Assembly: GCA_013361525.1 (NCBI GenBank)
Contig: JABFXY010000181.1
Coordinates: 1 to 41,663 of the forward strand
DNA: 41,663 bases
Source: Polyangiaceae bacterium
GTDB taxonomy: Bacteria; Myxococcota_A; Polyangia; Polyangiales; Polyangiaceae
Reading direction: 5' to 3'
The notes beneath the pieces were generated by a model. It made no database searches and was not told the DNA's origin. It was given only the letters and a program-made list of their open reading frames with translations. Below are positions 8,682 to 15,868 of this stretch, one piece after another; position 1 is the first letter of the stretch, and each line of letters begins with the position of its first letter. Both the position numbers and the translations under genes were made by a program.

Positions 8682-9110
8682 GCGAACGGATCGCATTGGG
8701 TTGCAACATCCGGTGCCGATTCGTTCGCGGTTCGGCAAGGTTTACGCGGGTGTCCAACGAGCATTCTGGCACCTAGCGGCCTTCGCCGGCGCGGCAGCCC
8801 AGCCGCCATGCCCAAGACGCGAACAATCGGCGGGGGGATACTGCAAACCTCCCCGGTTCGTTCGCACCCCCTCACCGCGATCGTCGTTCGTCGGGGCCGC
8901 GGAGGAGCGTCGGCGAGCGGCGGCGAACGAATCGCGCTGGGTTGCGATATCCTATGCCGATTCGTTCGCGGTCCGGCCGGATCACGCCCGCCTGTTAACG
9001 GGCATTCGCGCACTTGGCGACCTAACGCGACTCGACAACGCCGCCCGTCGCCCAAAACGCGAACGATCCGCTGGGGGATACTGCAAACCTCCCCGATTCA
9101 TTCGCGCCCG
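8682..9110. repeat. Two diverged ~190-base repeat units (8682-8870 and 8923-9110)
   Basis: The two units share a left block (GCGAACG.ATCGC, then TGGGTTGC, then GCCGATTCGTTCGCGG) and a right block (CGCGAAC.ATC, then GGGGGATACTGCAAACCTCC, then TTCGC), with a poorly conserved middle. The offset is 241 bases on the left and 240 on the right. In each unit the left block carries an inverted repeat: in unit 2 GCGAACGAATC (8923-8933) is the exact reverse complement of GATTCGTTCGC (8959-8969) across a 25-base loop; in unit 1 (8682-8692 with 8718-8728) there is one mismatch. This is a REP/BIME-like intergenic element rather than a gene; the one-base change in period breaks any shared reading frame. Confidence 0.75.
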
Positions 9111-9208
9111 CCGTCGCAGACGTCGGCGCTAGCGCGACTCCTCCCCGATTCGTTCGCGCACACCGTCGCCAGTCGTCGGCGCTGGCGCGCTCCTCCCCAT
9201 TCATTCGT
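9089..9208. repeat. 52-base direct repeat, two full copies and one partial
   Basis: The block CTCCCCGATTC(A/G)TTCGCGC followed by a GTCGGCGCT(A/G)GCGCG segment starts at 9089 and again at 9141; a shorter third copy (CTCCCCATTCATTCG) starts at 9193, again 52 bases on. The first copy overlaps the right end of the ~190-base unit, so the array appears to have grown by nested duplications. Confidence 0.65.
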
Positions 9209-9456
9209 GGCCCGCTCCGCAATGGGCGGGTCCGCCCCATCCTTCCCCCATTGTTCGCACTCGCCACCGCAATCGGCTCGACTGCATCGAGCGGTTTGGG
9301 GGGCGGACGCGTTCATCGCCGTGATGCACGACGAGCCGTCGCGAGCGCGGTGCCCGCACCCCTGCCTGCGACAAGAACGCCCCTTCCTCCGTCAGGACAT
9401 GGCCTTCGGGTCGCGCGGTGGTGCTCCCGAAACGAGGTTCCCCGCGCGACTTGCGC

Positions 9457-9495
9457 CATAACCGGGCGGTCTGAGCGCCCGACACGGCGGTTATG
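9457..9495. terminator. Interrupted inverted repeat, possible terminator of the leftward HIT operon
   Basis: CATAACCG (9457-9464) pairs with CGGTTATG (9488-9495), and an inner CGGGCG (9463-9468) pairs with CGCCCG (9476-9481), sharing two bases with the outer arm. The structure lies about 130 bases beyond the stop of the leftward HIT gene. No U-run follows on either strand, so the terminator role is a guess; it may belong with the repeat array. Confidence 0.35.
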
Positions 9496-9623
9496 ACCAT
9501 GACCGCGACACCATCGGGGGTTGCTGACGGAGGAGCTGCCTTCCGTGTCGCCATCGGGTGCCGCATTTGCAGTCACGTGATCGACGCCGCAGTTCAAGCC
9601 GAATCAACACGTTCGCACCTGCC

Positions 9624-10043
9624 CTACGCGAGCTCCTTCGCAATAGCGGCTCGAACGAGCTCTTTGTCGTCCTCGCTCGGATACTTCTTTCGCGGCCAGA
9701 AGAAACCGCGAAGGCCGTCCCCTTTGGTTCGCGGGACGACGTGCACGTGGAGGTGCGGGACGCTCTGGCTGACCTTGTTGTTCATCGCGACGAAGGTGCC
9801 TTGCGCATTCGTCGCGGTGGTCACGGCGCGCGCGATTTGCTGGGCTGCGCCGAACAATACGGGAACCTCGGCGGCGTCGAGGTCGACCAACGTCTCTCGA
9901 TGCACCTCGGGAACGACGAGGACGTGGCCGAAAAACACCGGGGCCACGTCCAGGAATGCGAGCCAACCATTACCTCTCCCGACGATTGCGGCGGGCGTCT
10001 CACCTTTGACGATCGAGCAGAAGAGGCAATCGGGTTTGGCCAT
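9624..10043 (-). CDS. HIT family hydrolase (histidine triad, Hint-like)
   Basis: 139 aa. HIT proteins of this type hydrolyse phosphoramidates such as adenosine-5'-monophosphoramidate, or aminoacyl-AMP. The N-terminal KPDCLFCSIVKGE and the triad HLHVHVV (His97, His99, His101) identify the family, and the length is typical. The ATG at 10043 overlaps the TAA of the upstream lipoprotein gene (TAATG), which favours this start over an in-frame start at 10076. The C-terminal extension after the triad is Lys/Arg-rich. Co-translation with a large lipoprotein has no obvious functional logic. Confidence 0.9.
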   Translation of the reverse strand: MAKPDCLFCSIVKGETPAAIVGRGNGWLAFLDVAPVFFGHVLVVPEVHRETLVDLDAAEVPVLFGAAQQIARAVTTATNAQGTFVAMNNKVSQSVPHLHVHVVPRTKGDGLRGFFWPRKKYPSEDDKELVRAAIAKELA

Positions 10044-11434
10044 TACAGTCCGAAGAAGTTGGGCATCTTTTGCCACGCCGTCGGGCGCAGCGGGTCGTTC
10101 TCGGGCGTGACGAGGGAGCCGACGAAGTCCGCGTGCTCGTACACGTTGCCGATCGCGCTCGCAATGGCGTCGAGATCCTTGTCCTCGACGACCCCGTTCG
10201 ACGTCGCCTTGTAGAACTGCACCGTCACGCGGATCGGGAAGCGGTCGTCGCGCTCGAACTGGAGATTGCGACCCTCGAAGAATTTGCCTTCGACCTTGCC
10301 GTGGCCGAGGACGGCCTGCTCGACGTCGCTTTTCTCCTCTTTATTCATCGCGGCGGACGACTCTGCTGCCTTCGCACCGGGCATCATCGGCGCCGCTTGC
10401 GGGGGCGGCGGCGGCCCACCCGCACCACCCCAACCCGGACCATCACCGCGCGCGATCTGCCGCTGCTTGAGCGGCACCTGGATGATGAAGAGCGTGTCCG
10501 CGCCCTTGGCGATCGCGCTGCGATCGTCTTCGTCCTTCGGGCCGCCTTGCGCCTCGATGCGCTGCACGACGTCGCTCTTGCGCTCGGCCGTGAAGGGGGC
10601 GCGCTCACCGGCCTTGTTGAAGTAGAGCTCCTGACCGTTCGCCGCGACGGGCGAAGACTCGCTGCCGTCGTTCTCGATCACGGTGACGCTGCTTCCCTGG
10701 CGCGTGACGAGGATCGTCATCACCGCGGGCGAGCCTTTGAAGGACTGGTAGTTGAAGAGCACCGGCGTGAACTCGGCGTGGCCCTTCTTCGGAACGGGGA
10801 GGAAGACGGCTTGCGCGCTGACGAGGAAGTGCGAGTCGCGCTTCGCGAGCACGTTGCCCGAGCCCTTGATGCTGCTCGGATCCGCGACGAACTTCTTCAG
10901 GTCCTTCAGCATGTCGGTGAGCGGGACCGTCTCGAGCTTGCCGTTCTTCTTTTGATTGCCAACGCGAACGAAGAGGCGATTGGCGGGGATGTCGCCGGTG
11001 CGATCGCTGAAGTTCGGAAAGCGAATGACCGGGAGCAGCGCGGCCTTCGCCTGGCCCTGCTCGGTGTAACGGACCTGCAGCGTGAGGTCCGAGATGTTGG
11101 GTCCGACCGACGAGCCTTCGAAACGGCCCGTGTCCTCCCACATGACGTTGATGAGGTTCATCCCGCGGCGATCGACCCGCGAGCTCGTGCCTTGATCCGT
11201 CACCATGCCGGTGACCTTCCGCACGACCTCGGCGTACGAGACCTGTTCTTCCGGAGAGAGGATGCCCCACCCCGGCTCACTGTCGTCGGTCGCGACGCGG
11301 TTGTCGTCCTCGGCGATCTGCTGACCGTCTGGGCCCGTCTTCACCGGCGCTCCGTCGTGGGAGCACGCGGCGGACAAGGCGATGAGGGCGGGAAGGAACG
11401 AGGTCAGGAATCGGAATCGACGGGGCGCGTGCAT
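10043..11434 (-). CDS. Large lipoprotein of unknown function
   Basis: 463 aa. The ATG at 11434 follows a GGAG ribosome-binding site (AAGGAGAACTCTGCC spacing) and begins a clear lipoprotein signal: basic start, hydrophobic core, lipobox LSAAC, so the mature protein should be lipid-anchored at about Cys24. The mature part is a long mixed alpha/beta region with no motif I recognise; near residue 340 there is a Pro/Gly/Ala-rich linker (GGPPPPPQAAPMMPGAKAAE) that separates a C-terminal domain of about 100 residues. An in-frame TTG or ATG further upstream (11497) has no signal logic. It sits upstream of, and overlaps, the HIT gene. The 150 bases before the next gene (11435-11584) contain no gene. 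Confidence 0.7.
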   Translation of the reverse strand: MHAPRRFRFLTSFLPALIALSAACSHDGAPVKTGPDGQQIAEDDNRVATDDSEPGWGILSPEEQVSYAEVVRKVTGMVTDQGTSSRVDRRGMNLINVMWEDTGRFEGSSVGPNISDLTLQVRYTEQGQAKAALLPVIRFPNFSDRTGDIPANRLFVRVGNQKKNGKLETVPLTDMLKDLKKFVADPSSIKGSGNVLAKRDSHFLVSAQAVFLPVPKKGHAEFTPVLFNYQSFKGSPAVMTILVTRQGSSVTVIENDGSESSPVAANGQELYFNKAGERAPFTAERKSDVVQRIEAQGGPKDEDDRSAIAKGADTLFIIQVPLKQRQIARGDGPGWGGAGGPPPPPQAAPMMPGAKAAESSAAMNKEEKSDVEQAVLGHGKVEGKFFEGRNLQFERDDRFPIRVTVQFYKATSNGVVEDKDLDAIASAIGNVYEHADFVGSLVTPENDPLRPTAWQKMPNFFGL

Positions 11435-11584
11435 GGCAGAGTTCTCCTTCGGACGAAACGGGGCTGCGCGCTCGGGCTTACAGGTTACAGACAACAATTT
11501 TTTCGCACGAAACGCGCTGCATTTGGCTCTCTCAGTACGAACGAGATCGCCGTTCGTGACCGCCGATTTTCGAGGAGCCCTGCC

Positions 11585-12400
11585 CTACCCGATCCCGAAG
11601 CGCGACCCCTCGACCGGGTCGTGGGCGCAGAAGATGCGGATCGATGATTGCTCGCGGGCCAAGAGGCGCAGGCGCTCGCGATTGCGAAGCCGCGCGTGGT
11701 TGTCGAAGGCGATGTTCGACTGGAAGAGCTCGAGCACCGCGGGACAACGTGCGCGCTCCGGGTCCATCTCGCCGCGGTGAAAGTACGCGTCGCCGGCATC
11801 GAGAAGGAAGCCACCGTCCGTCTCGACCGCGACGGCGACGTGACCGCGCGTGTGCCCGGTCGTCGGGACGAGCAAGATCTCCGGTGGCAACCCTTCGAGC
11901 TGTCGAACGCACTCGAAGCCGAACCAAGGCTCGCCGCCCGCTTGGTACGTCGCCCATTGGGGGCGATGCGCGAAGTGTTGCGGGCGATAGCGCATCTTGT
12001 CGTGGAACGTCGCGCGCGTAAGCGCCGCGCTGAGCTCGGGCTCGTGCACGTGAACCTTCGCGTGCGGGAAGTCGGGTAGCCCGCCGACGTGATCGAGATC
12101 GAGGTGCGTCGGAATGATGTGCCGCACGTCGCTCGCCTTGAAGCCGAGCCTCTCGATCTGCGCGAGCGCCGTCTCCTCGCGCGTGAGCTTCGGCCGAACC
12201 ATGGACGCGAACGGGCGGCCGAGGCGATGGCTCGGATCCGCGATGTCTTCGGTGCCGAACCCGGTATCGACGAGAACGAGACCGTCGTTGGTCTCGATCA
12301 CCAGGACGTGCACGATCATGCCCTGCGACTTCGGCTGCACGCGGAGCAGCTCGAAGCCCACGGGGCACATGGTTCCGCAATTGATGTGATGGACGCGCAT
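11585..12400 (-). CDS. Metallo-beta-lactamase-fold hydrolase, lactonase (AiiA/AttM) type
   Basis: 271 aa from the ATG at 12400. The binuclear zinc motif THLDLDHVGGL puts HxDxDH at residues 99-104; the further ligands are His183 in TGHTRGH, an Asp in LLDAGDAYFH near 201-204, and His260 in FCAHDP. The spacing and the Asp-for-His preference in the first motif resemble quorum-quenching N-acyl-homoserine lactonases and their many uncharacterised relatives, so a lactone or ester substrate is likely but not proven. There is no signal peptide, so it should be cytoplasmic. It is probably transcribed independently of the methyltransferase gene 174 bases upstream, which ends at 12575. Confidence 0.75.
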   Translation of the reverse strand: MRVHHINCGTMCPVGFELLRVQPKSQGMIVHVLVIETNDGLVLVDTGFGTEDIADPSHRLGRPFASMVRPKLTREETALAQIERLGFKASDVRHIIPTHLDLDHVGGLPDFPHAKVHVHEPELSAALTRATFHDKMRYRPQHFAHRPQWATYQAGGEPWFGFECVRQLEGLPPEILLVPTTGHTRGHVAVAVETDGGFLLDAGDAYFHRGEMDPERARCPAVLELFQSNIAFDNHARLRNRERLRLLAREQSSIRIFCAHDPVEGSRFGIG

Positions 12401-12432
12401 GGACCGCGCGAGCCTATCGCTATTTCTTGTGC

Positions 12433-12507
12433 GCGCGCACGACGGCGTGGGTCCCGCCTGGGGGTGTGCTCGCTGCGCTCGCACTGGGCACCCACGCCTG
12501 TGCGCGC
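12433..12507. terminator. Interrupted inverted repeat between the methyltransferase and lactonase-like genes
   Basis: GCGCGCAC (12433-12440) and GGCGTGGGT (12444-12452) pair with ACCCACGCC (12490-12498) and GTGCGCGC (12500-12507), giving a 17-pair stem with one small internal bulge and a 37-base loop. It sits in the 174-base gap between two leftward genes, where a terminator for the upstream gene would be expected. There is no U-run, so a regulatory structure in the leader of the lactonase-like gene is equally possible. Confidence 0.4.
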
Positions 12508-12574
12508 CCAGTTCCTTCCAGAGGGCGTATGCCGACGGCGGCCGATGGCCGCCTCCAGCGAGCGTATTCCTCGA

Positions 12575-13444
12575 CTACTCGCCGCGGACCATCGGCACGA
12601 ACATCACGGCGCCGAGATCCTCTTCCGCGAGCTTTCCACCGTGTTTGCGATAGCGGACGAGCTGCTGCAAACCACCGGCGGGGCCGACGGGGGCGACGAG
12701 GATCCCGCCTTCGGCGAGCTGTTCGACGAGCGTGTCCGGAAGCGTCGGCGGCGCAGCCGTTAGCAGAATGCGATCGAACGGCGCGTGCTCGGGCCAGCCC
12801 GCGTAGCCGTCGCCGTGACGAACGTGGACGTTTCGATAGCCGAGCGATTCGAGTGTCTCGCGCGCATTCGTGGCGAGCGATTCGTGGATCTCGATCGTGT
12901 AGACCTCCTTCGCGAGCATCGAAACGACGGCCGCGTGGTATCCGGAGCCCGTGCCGATCTCGAGCAACTTCGCATTTCTATCGAGCGCGAGCGCCTGCGT
13001 CATCATCGCGACGACCGTCGGTTGCGAAATGGTCTGACCGTTGCCGATCGGTTGCGGCATGTCGTCGTAGGCGAGCGAAAACGAGACGCCTGGAACGAAC
13101 GCATGACGGGGCACGGTGCGCATCGCCTCGAGCACGCGCGGGTCCCACCGCTCGCCGGGCCACGGCTCTGAGCGACGCGCGATCTGTTCGACGAGACGCG
13201 CTCGATAGGTTGCGGACGGATCGTTGGTCGTCATCGGCGCGGACGCAGCTCGAGGCGGCTCCGCCCCGCGTTCGCCTTGAGCGAAGCGAGGCTCGTGGGA
13301 GCCGCCCCGGCTGGTCTCGCTTTGCTCGACTTTGCCTGCCCCACTCGGCTCCTCCGCGGACGAGGCTACGACCTTCGCGGGCGGCTCGGAGCACGCGATG
13401 GTCGCCGTGGTGATGAGGCTCGCGGACGAGAGAAACCGGCCCAT
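12575..13444 (-). CDS. pcm: Protein-L-isoaspartate O-methyltransferase with an export signal
   Basis: 289 aa from the ATG at 13444, which has a GAGG ribosome-binding site 8-12 bases upstream. The catalytic domain (about residues 75-289) repairs isoaspartyl residues in damaged proteins using S-adenosylmethionine: substrate-loop IGNGQTISQP (133-142) and SAM motif I LLEIGTGSGYHAA (160-172) are intact. Unlike the usual cytoplasmic enzyme of about 210 residues, it has an N-terminal hydrophobic stretch ending in TIACSEPP and a 50-residue Ser/Glu/Pro-rich linker. That looks like a lipoprotein or Sec signal with a tether, though the lipobox (TIAC) is imperfect. It should act in the periplasm, where the SAM supply is unclear. 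Assignment is firm; location is inferred. Confidence 0.85.
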   Translation of the reverse strand: MGRFLSSASLITTATIACSEPPAKVVASSAEEPSGAGKVEQSETSRGGSHEPRFAQGERGAEPPRAASAPMTTNDPSATYRARLVEQIARRSEPWPGERWDPRVLEAMRTVPRHAFVPGVSFSLAYDDMPQPIGNGQTISQPTVVAMMTQALALDRNAKLLEIGTGSGYHAAVVSMLAKEVYTIEIHESLATNARETLESLGYRNVHVRHGDGYAGWPEHAPFDRILLTAAPPTLPDTLVEQLAEGGILVAPVGPAGGLQQLVRYRKHGGKLAEEDLGAVMFVPMVRGE

Positions 13445-13667
13445 GTACGCACCTCGCCTACAGCACACGCTAGCACCCCACTGTTAGCGCCGCTCTAAAC
13501 CACCCCATTTTTGCGCTGAAACAGAACATTTCGCGCCGCCTGAACAACCAAAGCGTCGTCAAGCTCAGCGGACCTCAAAAGAGATCCATGCCTCTTTTTC
13601 GACGGGCGCCACATCCGTACACTGCGCGCCGCCGTCGCCCCCGGCCCCACAACGAGGAGTCACGCCC

Positions 13668-15017
13668 ATGCGCCGTCTTGCCCCGTCCGCAGGTCTGCTT
13701 TCGCTCATCCTGATCAACGCCGTCGGCTGTGCCGTTGCCGATGACCTTCCCGAGGAGGCTCCCCCGAAGGATGAGAAAGTCGAGCAGAAGGAGCAGCCGA
13801 TCTTCGGTGGGTCGCCGGACACGGGTCACGACGCGGTCGTGTACCTCGTGAGTCAAAACGGCGCCTGCTCCGGCACGATCATCGCGGTGAACGGCAACTA
13901 CGGGTACATTCTCTCGGCCGGTCATTGCGATGGAATGGTGTACATCATCCAGGACGATGACGTGAACTGTGTCAATTGGCAGACCGGCGACGCGAGCAAC
14001 TGCGATAACGCTTGGGAGGTGAGCGATCAGATCGTTCACCCGGACTACGACCCGATGAATGTCGGCAATGGCTACGATTTCAGCCTGATCCGCTTCACGG
14101 GCGCGAATGCTTCGACCCCCGTCATTCCCGCCGCGACGAGCCCGGACGGGCTTTCCGTCGGAACCGTCGTCGAGCACGTCGGATTTGGGATCACGGAGAA
14201 CAGCAACAACAACACACAACGCCGCCACGTCTCGACGCCGATCGATCAACTCACCTCCATCTTCCTCGGGTTCGATCAGTCGAGCGGCCAAGGGCCCTGC
14301 AGTGGAGATTCGGGTGGTCCAGCGCTCTACAATGGGAAAGTCGTCGGCGTAACATCCTATGGCGACGAGGATTGCACCCTTTTCGGCGCAAGCGGGCGGG
14401 TCGCCGCCGTTTATAACGGATTCATCGCGCCTTATATCGGCGGCGAGGTCGTGGAGACCTGCGAGACGTGCTTCGATGCGGCGATCCAACCGAACGGCGC
14501 TTGTGACGCAGCGGTCGAAGCTTGTATCGGCAACGAGCAATCGGAGTGCTCCCAGCTCGTGGCCTGCCTCAACGACTGCGGCGCCAATGGAAGCGACGCC
14601 TGCATCCAAGCATGCGCCGATGCCCATCAGGCTGGCATCGAACCCTACCTCGCGATCTACGAGTGCACGTACTGCCAGGCGTGCTCGAGTCTCTGCCAAG
14701 ACGAATGCGAGCAGCTCCAAGGCAGCAATTCGACCGTCGCTACCACGTCGAGCTCGATGAATGGTGTCGGCGGAGGAAACTCTGGTAACGGCGGCGCAAC
14801 GGGCGATGGCGGCAACAACACCAACAACAGCAACGGCGGAGCCAGCAGCGAAGGCGGTTCGGGCAGCGCGGATGACGACGCCGCAACGGACGGCGGCGAA
14901 GAAGACGGCTGCGGCTGCGCGACCGTCGGCGCCGAGGCGCCGCAGCGCTCGTGGCTCGGGATCGCCGGCTTGGCGCTCGCGGCGGGTGCGGTTGCACGCC
15001 GCCGCCGTCGCGCCTGA
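13668..15017 (+). CDS. Secreted trypsin-like serine protease with MYXO-CTERM anchor
   Basis: 449 aa. A signal sequence (residues 1-21, ending INAVGC) is followed by a short charged propeptide and a chymotrypsin-fold domain starting at IFGG (45-48), the position where activation cleavage occurs in zymogens. The catalytic triad is visible as His86 in LSAGHC, Asp137 in NGYDFSLIRF and Ser215 in GDSGGP. A cysteine-rich region (about 250-355) with many C-x2/3-C pairs follows, then a Ser/Gly/Asn-rich linker, and from residue 414 the sorting tail GCGCATVG, a hydrophobic stretch and RRRRRA. This MYXO-CTERM signal is recognised in myxobacteria for surface anchoring after cleavage. The 200 bases upstream are AT-richer, but I find no clear promoter consensus. 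It converges on the next gene with a 17-base gap. Confidence 0.9.
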   Translation: MRRLAPSAGLLSLILINAVGCAVADDLPEEAPPKDEKVEQKEQPIFGGSPDTGHDAVVYLVSQNGACSGTIIAVNGNYGYILSAGHCDGMVYIIQDDDVNCVNWQTGDASNCDNAWEVSDQIVHPDYDPMNVGNGYDFSLIRFTGANASTPVIPAATSPDGLSVGTVVEHVGFGITENSNNNTQRRHVSTPIDQLTSIFLGFDQSSGQGPCSGDSGGPALYNGKVVGVTSYGDEDCTLFGASGRVAAVYNGFIAPYIGGEVVETCETCFDAAIQPNGACDAAVEACIGNEQSECSQLVACLNDCGANGSDACIQACADAHQAGIEPYLAIYECTYCQACSSLCQDECEQLQGSNSTVATTSSSMNGVGGGNSGNGGATGDGGNNTNNSNGGASSEGGSGSADDDAATDGGEEDGCGCATVGAEAPQRSWLGIAGLALAAGAVARRRRRA

Positions 15018-15034
15018 TTAGAACGCCGTAATGC

Positions 15035-15802
15035 TCAACGCTCGCGGAACGTGCTCGTCACTTCCGCGAGCTTTTGCTTTTTGTCATTGAACTGCGACTT
15101 CATCGTCCACGCCATGATCTGGTGGAAGTTCTTGTCGCCGTCGACGAAGGTCACGACGTAGCCGATGTTCACGTAGTCGACGGTGCCCTCCATTTCATAT
15201 TGGAGGCCGGACTTCCCTTCGATCGTCACCTTTTTCGGCTCCGAGACGCGGGAGAGCTTCACGCGCTCTTTCATTCCGCCGACGCAGAGGTCCGCGTACT
15301 TGTCGAGCGCCATGCCCGAGAAGTCCTCTTTCGATTCGCTGATGACGATGAGGTACTCCTCGCGCCGCTCATTGCCGACCTCGATGACGGCTTCGTCATT
15401 GAGGCTGTTGAGACGGGCCCATTCCGACGGAATGCGAATCTCGCTCTTGCCGTCCTTCGACGCAAACGGCGTCGTCGGGGCGGAGGGCGCCGAGATCTCC
15501 TTTTTCGCGATGTAAACGCCCGCACCGACGACGGCGATGCCGAGAAGCGAAATGACCGCGATGATCGCAATGACGATGCCGGCCCCGCTCGATTTCGACG
15601 GCTTGTATGTCGGTGCGCCGCCATAACCATAGCTCCCAAACGGCTGCGGGCCGCCGGGTGGACCATAACCTGGCGGTCCAAACCCACCGGGCGGCGCGCC
15701 GAAGCCACCGGGCGGTTGGCCGAAGCCACCGGGAGGCGGACCACCCGGCCCTTGAGGCCCCGGCGGTCCCCAAGGACCTTGATGATTGGGAGGCTGGTTC
15801 AT
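15035..15802 (-). CDS. Membrane-anchored protein with Pro/Gly-rich cytoplasmic N-terminus
   Basis: 255 aa. Residues 1-65 are low-complexity Pro/Gly repeats (PPGGFG-type units, four or more copies) ending in an aromatic Tyr-rich patch. One membrane helix follows at about 74-98 (IVIAIIAVISLLGIAVVGAG), then a globular external domain of about 150 residues containing a SEIRIPSEWARL strand pattern, resembling PsbP/DcrB-like (DUF1795-type) domains. That resemblance is weak and no function is proposed. There is no clear ribosome-binding site before the ATG at 15802. It is divergent from the repeat lipoprotein gene at 15869, with a small inverted repeat in the shared 66-base spacer. Confidence 0.75.
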   Translation of the reverse strand: MNQPPNHQGPWGPPGPQGPGGPPPGGFGQPPGGFGAPPGGFGPPGYGPPGGPQPFGSYGYGGAPTYKPSKSSGAGIVIAIIAVISLLGIAVVGAGVYIAKKEISAPSAPTTPFASKDGKSEIRIPSEWARLNSLNDEAVIEVGNERREEYLIVISESKEDFSGMALDKYADLCVGGMKERVKLSRVSEPKKVTIEGKSGLQYEMEGTVDYVNIGYVVTFVDGDKNFHQIMAWTMKSQFNDKKQKLAEVTSTFRER

Positions 15803-15815
15803 GCGGGGTGCGATG

Positions 15816-15830
15816 GTAGCAGATCGCTAC
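15816..15830. promoter_or_regulatory. Small inverted repeat in a divergent promoter region
   Basis: GTAGC-AGATC-GCTAC is a perfect five-base inverted repeat with a five-base spacer, centred in the 66-base gap between the divergent genes starting at 15802 and 15869. Position and symmetry fit an operator, but an element this short could occur by chance. Confidence 0.25.
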
Positions 15831-15868
15831 TCCAACCTCGGCGCGCGATCCGATACCTTGGCGACGTC

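Larger units (their letters stand above)
8459..9623. other. Long gene-free interval holding a degenerate repeat array
   Basis: No open frame here has a plausible start, ribosome-binding site or recognisable domain. The longest, 8379-9461 on the plus strand, begins inside the preceding gene, is Arg/Pro/Ser-rich, and contains repeats that occur in different frames, so it is not credible. The interval is built from short direct and inverted repeats (listed separately): an 18-base tandem duplication near 8511, two related units of about 190 bases at 8682 and 8923, a 52-base repeat from 9089, at least eight copies of an 11-base word related to GATTCGTTCGC, and a hairpin at 9457. It lies between the end of a rightward gene and the end of a leftward gene, so it must contain the terminators of both. 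Confidence 0.6.

Noticed and set aside
8550..9210. CRISPR-like repeat spacing
   Set aside because: Repeat copies are unevenly spaced (about 50-240 bases), the units are diverged and long, and no cas gene is present.
8379..9461. A 360-codon plus-strand open frame over the repeat island
   Set aside because: It starts inside the preceding gene, is Arg/Ser/Pro-rich without domains, and the DNA repeats it covers fall in different frames because the period is 240/241 bases.
10070..11647. A 525-codon plus-strand open frame
   Set aside because: It is antisense to the lipoprotein gene with the good lipobox and ribosome-binding site; composition is that of a shadow frame.
15074..15868. An N-terminal extension of the repeat lipoprotein
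   Set aside because: This part is antisense to the gene at 15035-15802; the signal peptide begins at the ATG at 15869.
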